DNA from: Saccharothrix tamanrassetensis
GTDB lineage: Bacteria; Actinomycetota; Actinomycetes; Mycobacteriales; Pseudonocardiaceae
Length of the DNA stretch: 64,000 nt
Reading direction: 5' to 3'
NCBI RefSeq assembly: GCF_014203665.1
Contig: NZ_JACHJN010000001.1
Location: forward strand, 496,001 to 560,000
Every line of letters starts with the position of its first letter. The stretch's first letter is position 1. Under the pieces are notes generated by a model. The model worked only from the letters and a program-made list of their open reading frames with translations, searched no databases and had not been told where the DNA came from. This document shows positions 45,501-64,000 of the stretch, piece by piece. The position numbers and the translations under genes were made by a program.

Positions 45501-48500
45501 CACGCACACCGTCGAAGCGGTCCAACAGGCCGAAGTACACCTCACCGAAGACCGGGAACTCCGCGGCCAGGGCGACACCCATACCCGTCCGCTGCGAACC
45601 TTGGCCCGGGAACAGGTACCCGGTGCCACCCGCAGTCGGCTCGACCACCGGTGTGCGCCCGTCGACGAGAGCGCGCAGTCCGTCGACGAGAGCCGCGCGG
45701 TCGGCCCCGGTCACCACGGCCCGGTGCGGCAGAACGGCTCGTCCGGTGGCCGATGAGGCGGCCAGGTCGAGCGGTTCGACATCGGGGTCGCCGGCCGGCT
45801 CGACCATCCGGGCGGCCAGTTCGTTCAGGGCCGTCGGCGTGGCGGCGCGCAGCACCAACGGGAGCACGGCCGGTGCGGTCCTCTCGCGGGTAGTGGCCTG
45901 CTCGGCGGTCGCGGCCTGCTCGGCGGGCTCCTCGATGATCACGTGCGCGTTGGTGCCGCTGATGCCGAACGACGACACCCCTGCCCGGCGCGGACGGTCG
46001 CCCGGTTCCCAGGCCCGCGCACCGGTCAGCAGGCTGACCGCGCCACTGTCCCAGTCGACGTGCGGTGACGGCTCGTCGGCGTGCAGGGTCCGCGGCAACA
46101 TGTTGTGCCGCATCGCCTGTACCACCTTGATGATCCCGCCCACGCCCGCCGCGGCCTGTGTGTGACCGATGTTCGACTTCAAGGAACCCAGCCAGAGCGG
46201 GCGGTCCCGGTCCTGGCCGTACGCGGACAGCAGCGCCGTCGCCTCGATGGGGTCACCCAACGCGGTTCCGGTGCCGTGCGCCTCCACGGCGTCCACATCG
46301 GACGGTCGTAGACCCGCATCGGCCAACGCGGCGCGGATCACCGCTTCCTGCGCGGGACCGTTGGGCGCGGTGAGACCGTTGGACGCCCCGTCGGAGTTGA
46401 TCGCGGAACCCCGGACGACGGCGAGCACGCGGTGCCCGTTGCGGCGCGCGTCGGACAGGCGTTCCACCACGAGCACGCCGACGCCTTCGGCCCAGCCGGT
46501 GCCGTCCGCACCCGCCCCGAACGCCTTGCACCGCCCGTCCGGCGACAACCCGCGCTGCCGCGAGAACTCCACGAACGCGGTCGGGGTCGCCATGACGGCC
46601 GCGCCGCCGGCGACGGCCAGCTCGCATTCGCCGCGCCGCAGCGCCGCGGCCGCCAGGTGCAGGGCCACCAGGGACGACGAGCAGGCGGTGTCGACGGTGA
46701 GCGCGGGACCGGTGAGGCCGAAGGTGTAGGCGACCCGGCCGGAGGCGACGCTGCCCGCGTTGCCCGCCGCCAGGTAGCCCTCCACGCCGTCGGGCAGCCG
46801 GTCGGTCCCGCTGCCGTAGTCGTGGTACATCACGCCGGTGAACACGCCGGTCCGGCTGCCGCGCAAGGAGTCCGGGGCGATACCCGCCGACTCGAACGCC
46901 TCCCAGGTGGTCTCCAGCAGCAGGCGTTGCTGCGGGTCGGTGGCCAACGCCTCCCGTGGCGACATCCCGAACAACCCGGCGTCGAAGTCGGCTACGTCAT
47001 CCAGGAAACCACCGGAACGCGTGTAACTGTGACCCACCCGATCCGGATCCGGATCGAACAACCCCTCCACATCCCAACCACGATCAACCGGAAACGGACC
47101 CACCGCATCCACACCACCCGACACCAACCGCCACAAATCCTCCGGCGACCCCACACCACCCGGAAAACGACACCCCATACCGACGATCGCGATCGGCTCG
47201 GTGGTCGCCACCGCCGTCACTTCGGCGGCGGGAGCGGCGCCCGCGAGTTCGCGGTCGAGGTGGGCGGCGAGTGCGGCGAGGTCGGGGTGGTCGAACACCA
47301 CGGTGGCGGGCAGCCGCACACCGGTCGCGGCGGCCACCCGGTTGCGCAGCTCCACCGCCGTCAGCGAGTCGAACCCCAGGTCGCGGAACGGTTTGCGCTC
47401 CGCGATGCCGGCCGGGTCGGGATGCCCGAGCACGGCGGCGACCTCCGTGCGCACCAGGTCGCGCAGCGCCCGACCGCGTTCCTCCGGTCCGAGGCCCGCC
47501 AGCCGGTTCGGCGCGGCCGGTGGGGTGACCGGCGCGGCCGACACCGGGCGCAGCAGGGCCGGGGTCGCGGCACCGAGCGACGCGGCGGCCGTCCGGTCCA
47601 GGTGGGCGGCGGCCAGCACCGGTTCCGCCGTGGCCACGGCGCGGTCGAACAGCGCCAGGCCCTCCGCCGTGGACAGCGCGCGCACGCCGACGCGTTCGAG
47701 GCGGGCGAGATCCGTCGTGCCGAGCCCTGCCCGGAACGCGCTGTCCTCGGCCCACAGGCCCCAGGCGATCGAGACGGCGGGCAGCCCGGCCGCCACCCGG
47801 TGCGCGGCGAGGGCGTCCAGCGCGGTGTTGGCGGCGGCGTAGTTGGCCTGGCCCGCCGTGCCGAGCAGGCCGGCGAGCGAGGAGTAGAGCACGAACGCGG
47901 TCAGGTCGCGGTCGCGGGTCAGCTCGTGCAGGTGCCAGGCGGCGTCGGCCTTCGGGCCGAGCACCGGGTCGAGCAGTTCCGCGGTGAGGTCGGTCAGCAC
48001 GCCGTCCGCCGCGACGCCCGCCAGGTGCACGACCGCCCGCAGGTCGGGAACGTCGGCGACGACCGAGGCCAGCGCGGCGCGGTCCTCGACGTCCACCGCC
48101 AGCAGCCGGACCCGGGCACCCGCCGCGGCCAGCTCGGCGGTCAGCTCGGCCGCTCCGGGTGCGTCGGGACCGCGTCGGCCCAGCAGGACGAGGTCGCGTG
48201 CGCCGTGCGCGGTGACCAGGTGCCGGACGAGGGCCACGCCGAGCGCGCCGGTCGCGCCGGTGACCAGGACCGTGCCGTCGGACCACACGGGTGGGGTCGC
48301 GGGGGCGGCGGACGCGCGCACCAGTCGCGGGACGAGCAGTGCGCCGTCGCGAATCGCGACCTCCGGCCGCCGTGCACCCGCCGCGAGCCGGGTGTCGACC
48401 GTGCCGTCGCTGTCCACCAGCACGAACCGGTCCGGGTGTTCCGCCTGCGCCGAGCGCACCAGGCCCCACACGGGCGCCTGCGCCAGGTCGGTCGGCGGTC

Positions 48501-51500
48501 GACCGCCCACGGCGACCGCGCCACGGGTGAGCACCACCAGCGGGCCGGGTCGGTCGTCGGCCAGCCGCTCCTTCAGCCGCGCCAGGGTGTCCCGGACCGG
48601 CCCGCGGTCGGTGGGATCCTCGCCCGTCGGGACGGTGAAGACCTCGACGTCGGCCGGGTGGTCCGGCACGGGCACCGACCGCCACTCGACGGCGTGCAGG
48701 CCGTCCGGTCCCGGGCGGGTGAGCGGGCGCAGGGTGAGCGAGTCGACGGTGGCCACCGGCCTGCCCCCGGCGTCGGTGAGCAGCAGGGCGACCGTGCCGT
48801 CCGGGGACGGGGTGAGGCGGGCGCGGGCCGGGGTCGCGGTCGGGTCGACGACCTCGACGCCCGTCCAGGCGAACGGCACCCGCGGCTCCGGGTCGTCCGG
48901 GATCAGCACGTGCAGGACCGCGTCGAGCAGCACGGGGTCCAGCACGGTGCCGGTCGGCCGGTCGGGCAGCGCCACCTCGGCGTGCCGTGCGTCCGCCGAC
49001 CGCCAGGCGCGGACCAGGCCGCGGAACGCGGGCCCGTAGTCCAGCTCCGCGGCGGCGGCATGTCGGTAGACCTCGGCCACGTCCACCGGTTCCCCCTCCG
49101 GCGGCCACACCGACAGCCCGGCGGGCTCGGCGCGGCCGGACGGGGCGAGGTTCCCGGTGGCGTGCGTGGTCCACGTGTCGGTGGCGTCCACGCGGGCGTG
49201 CACGGCGACCGCGCCGTCGCCGGACACCTCGACCTGGACCTCCAGCCCGGACGGTCCGATCACGAGCGGTGTGGTGAGGGTCAGGTCGCGGACCTTCGGC
49301 GCACCCACCTCCGTGCCCGCGCGCAACACCCAGTCCAGCACGGCCGCGCCCGGGACGACGACAGCCGCGCCCACCCGGTGGTCGGCCAGCCACGGGTGGG
49401 ACCGGGTGGACACCCGGCCGGTGAGCAGCGCGCCGCCCTCCGCGGTGTGCACGACCGCACCGAGCACCGGGTGTCCGGTGGCGGTCAGGCCGAGATCGCG
49501 CGCGTCGGCGGCGGTGGGCACGAGGTCGATCCAGTACCGCTCGGTCTGGAACGGGTAGGTGGGCAGCGGCACCGTGCGGGCCCCCGCGAAGAACGCCGCC
49601 CAGTCGACGTCCGCGCCTCGTGCGGCGAGGGTGCCGACACCGGCGACGACGGTGGTGGCGTCGTCGCGGTCCGGACGTAGCAGCGGAACGGCCGCCACAT
49701 CGCCCGGCAGTTCGGCGGTCGCCACCAGGGTGGTGAGGGTCGCGGCCGGCCCGAGTTCGACGAACCGGGTCACGTTCTGGGTGGCGGCGGTGCGGACGGC
49801 GTCGCCGAACCGGACCGTCCGCCTGACCTGCCGGACCCAGTAGTCCGGGTCCGCGAGTTCCTCGTCCGACGCGATCCCACCGGTCACCGTGGACACCAGC
49901 GGAACACTCGGCGACCGGATGTCCAGGCCCGCCACCACGTCCCGGAACCGGGCCAGCACCGGCTCCATGCGCGCCGAGTGGAAGGCGTGCGACACCGTCA
50001 GCCACGTCACCCGCACGCCGTCCGCCACCAGGCGGTCGACGACCTCCGAGACCGACTCCTCCTCGCCCGACAGCACCACTGATCGCGGACCGTTCACCGC
50101 CGCGACTTCGACACCCGGCCGCAGCAACGGCACCACGTCGCCTTCAGCCGCACGCACCGCGACCATCACCCCGCCACCGGGCAAGGCCTGCATCAGGCGC
50201 GCACGAGCCGAGACCAGCACCACCGCGTCGTCCAGCGACAACACGCCCGCGACGTGAGCCGCCGCGACTTCACCGACCGAATGGCCGATCAGGAAGTCCG
50301 GTCGCACACCCCACGAACCCACCAACCCGGCCAAGGCCACACCCAACGAGAACAACGCCGGCTGCGCGAAGCCCGTGCCGTCCAGTCCGACCCCGGACTC
50401 GACGGCCTCACGCACACCCTCGAAGCGGTCCAGCAAGCCGAGGTACGCCTCGCCGAAGGCGGGGAACTCCGCGGCCAGCGCGACACCCATGCCCGCCCGC
50501 TGCGCGCCCTGGCCCGGGAACAGGAACCCGGTGCGGCCGGGAACACGGGTGAGGACCGGCCCGCCGTCGGCGATGGCCCGCAGGCCCGCGACGAGTTCCG
50601 CCCTGTCCCGGCCCGCGACGACCGCCGACGTGGCGAGCACGGCCCGGCCGGTGGCCAGGGTGCGGGCGACGTCGGCGGGGTCGTGCGCGTCCACCGCGGC
50701 CAGCAGCCGGGTTGCCTGGTCGCGCAAGGCGGCTGGGCTGCCGGCGGACACCAGCCAGGGCAGCGCCGGCGGGGCGGCGGCGGCCGGGGCGGGTTCGGGC
50801 TGGAACTCCTCCACGATCACGTGCGCGTTGGTGCCGCCGAAGCCGAACGACGAGACCCCGGCCCGGCGCGGACGGTCGCCCGCCGGCCACGGACGTGCCT
50901 CCGTCAACAGCCGCACCGGACTGCCGTCCCAGTCCACGTGCGGGCTGGGCTCCTCGGCGTGCAGCGTCCGGGGCAGCACACCGTGCCGCAACGCCTGCAC
51001 CACCTTGATGATCCCGCCCACCCCCGCAGCCGCCTGCGCGTGACCGATGTTCGACTTCAACGAACCCAGCCACAACGGACGATCACGATCCCGCCCATAA
51101 GCAGAGATCAACGCATTCGCCTCGATCGGATCACCCAACGCCGTACCCGTACCGTGACCTTCCACAGCGTCCACATCGGACGGTTCCAGCCTGGCATCCG
51201 CCAACGCGGCCCGGATCACCGCCTCCTGGGACGGGCCGTTCGGAGCCGTCAGGCCGTTGGACGCGCCATCGGAGTTCACCGCCGAACCACGCAGCACCGC
51301 CAACACCCGGTGACCCGAGCGCAGTGCGTCGGACAGCCTGGCGAGGACGAGCAGGCCGACGCCTTCGGCCCAGCCGGTGCCGTCCGCACCCGCCCCGAAC
51401 GCCTTGCACCGCCCGTCCGGCGACAACCCGCGCTGCCGCGAGAACTCGAGGAACGGCATGGGGGTGGCCATCACCGCGGCGCCGCCCGCCAACGCCAGGT

Positions 51501-52208
51501 CGCACTCGCCGCGCCGCAGCGCCGTCATCGCCAGGTGCATGGCCACCAGCGACGACGAGCAGGCGGTGTCCACCGCGACCGCCGGCCCGACCAGGCCGAA
51601 CACGTACGCGAGTCGACCGGCGGCGACGCTGCCCGCGCTGCCGCTGTACAGGTAGCCCTCGAACTCGCCGGGTGACGGGCGGCTGCCGTAGTCGCTGTAC
51701 ATCAGTCCGGTGTAGACACCGACGCGGCGGTCGCGCAGCCCGTCCGGGCGGATTCCCGCGTACTCCAGCGCTTCCCACGCGGTGTGCAGCAGCAGGCGTT
51801 GCTGCGGGTCGGTGGCCAACGCCTCCCGTGGCGACATCCCGAACAACCCGGCGTCGAAGTCGGCTACGTCATCCAGGAAACCACCGGAACGCGTGTAACT
51901 GTGACCCACCCGATCCGGATCCGGATCGAACAACCCCTCCACATCCCAACCACGATCAACCGGAAACGGACCCACCGCATCCACACCACCCGACACCAAC
52001 CGCCACAAATCCTCCGGCGACCCCACACCACCCGGAAAACGACACCCCATACCGACGATCGCGATCGGCTCGTGCCGGCTGTCCTGGACCTCGCGCAGCC
52101 GGTCCCGTGCGTCCTTGGCCTCGGCGACGGCGCGCTTCAGGTAGTCGCGGAGCTTGTCCTCGTCTGCCACCGTTCCCGCTTTCCTTCGTGCCACTGGTGC
52201 CTGGTCGG

Positions 52209-52212
<4 letters not shown>
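42568..52212 (-). CDS. Type I PKS, two modules: KS-AT-DH-KR-ACP and KS-AT-(DH*-KR*)-ACP
   Basis: About 3,214 aa if it starts at the ATG 52,212 (ATGA overlap with the upstream gene). A GTG at 52,170 gives the classic docking start [14 protein letters not shown] and is equally possible. Module A: KS about 47-470; AT about 560-870 (GHSVGE, HAFH: malonyl); DH about 911-1190 ([11 protein letters not shown], His present; LLDAVLH); KR from about 1313 (TGATGALG) without LDD, so perhaps A-type; ACP near 1614. Module B: KS about 1673-2095; AT with HAFH (malonyl); DH remnant ([10 protein letters not shown], Pro lost, second half shortened); KR remnant near 2874 ([13 protein letters not shown]) lacking the GxGxxG loop and Ser/Tyr; ACP near 3099 (GFDSMT); C-terminal docking helices. 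Module B should leave the beta-ketone unreduced. Confidence 0.93.
46915..47200. repeat. 286-bp KS segment identical to 51,787-52,072
   Basis: I read these bases as identical to the matching part of the other KS of the same gene, 4,872 bp away, whereas flanking sequence differs at once. It encodes the KS N-terminus ([14 protein letters not shown] to about [10 protein letters not shown]). The segment has far more A/C-ending codons and lower GC than the rest of the gene. Confidence 0.8.
51787..52072. repeat. 286-bp KS segment identical to 46,915-47,200
   Basis: Partner of the segment at 46,915-47,200 in the first KS of the gene, with the same unusual codon choice. Confidence 0.8.

Positions 52213-64000
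<11,788 letters not shown>

Overview
The window is very GC-rich DNA with strong third-position G/C bias, GTG/TTG starts, secreted actinobacterial-type proteins and modular polyketide synthases (PKS). This points to a filamentous actinomycete, probably of the Pseudonocardiales; I cannot name the genus. No rRNA, tRNA, insertion sequence or CRISPR array was recognised.

Layout. (1) 1-8.9 kb, accessory and housekeeping genes: two tandem secreted tectonin/PLL-type beta-propeller proteins, a GNAT acetyltransferase, a secreted cyclophilin, a PGM1-type ATP-grasp ligase, a nitronate-monooxygenase-like flavoprotein, and an EamA exporter divergent from a LysR regulator. (2) 9.1-17.9 kb, a compact minus-strand operon with biosynthetic character: an N-acyl-amino-acid-synthase-like GNAT, a flavin-dependent halogenase, a carboxymuconolactone-decarboxylase-family protein, a ferritin-like diiron protein, a heme-oxygenase-like diiron oxidase, an acyl-adenylating ligase and two alpha/beta hydrolases. 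A StrR/ParB-like pathway activator lies just upstream. No carrier protein, PKS or NRPS is in this operon, which makes it the best candidate here for an undescribed pathway. (3) 18-36 kb, mixed genes: a Crp/Fnr regulator, a methyltransferase, a secreted papain-like protease with a membrane-anchored partner, an XRE regulator, a DHA2 exporter, a Kef-type antiporter coupled to a nitroreductase, a STAND NTPase with 42-residue TPR repeats, a PobA-like hydroxylase, a large AfsR/SARP regulator, a DUF1772 protein and a small unknown protein. (4) 36.1 kb to the right edge, three co-directional type I PKS genes on the minus strand, transcribed from the right edge leftward and ending at a strong hairpin at 36,120-36,151. 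The cluster continues past the right edge.

PKS logic read from motifs: a partial AT-ACP unit at the edge, then three malonyl modules with DH-KR (a triene segment), a malonyl module whose DH and KR are degenerate (ketone), and a methylmalonyl-type last module with KR and a DH lacking its catalytic His. This last module ends in a thioester reductase instead of a thioesterase. The chain should therefore leave as an aldehyde or alcohol, not as a lactone or acid. The AfsR/SARP gene, DUF1772 gene and PobA-like gene beside it may belong to the same cluster. The ketosynthase genes carry identical patches with codon use unlike their surroundings, a sign of recent recombination.
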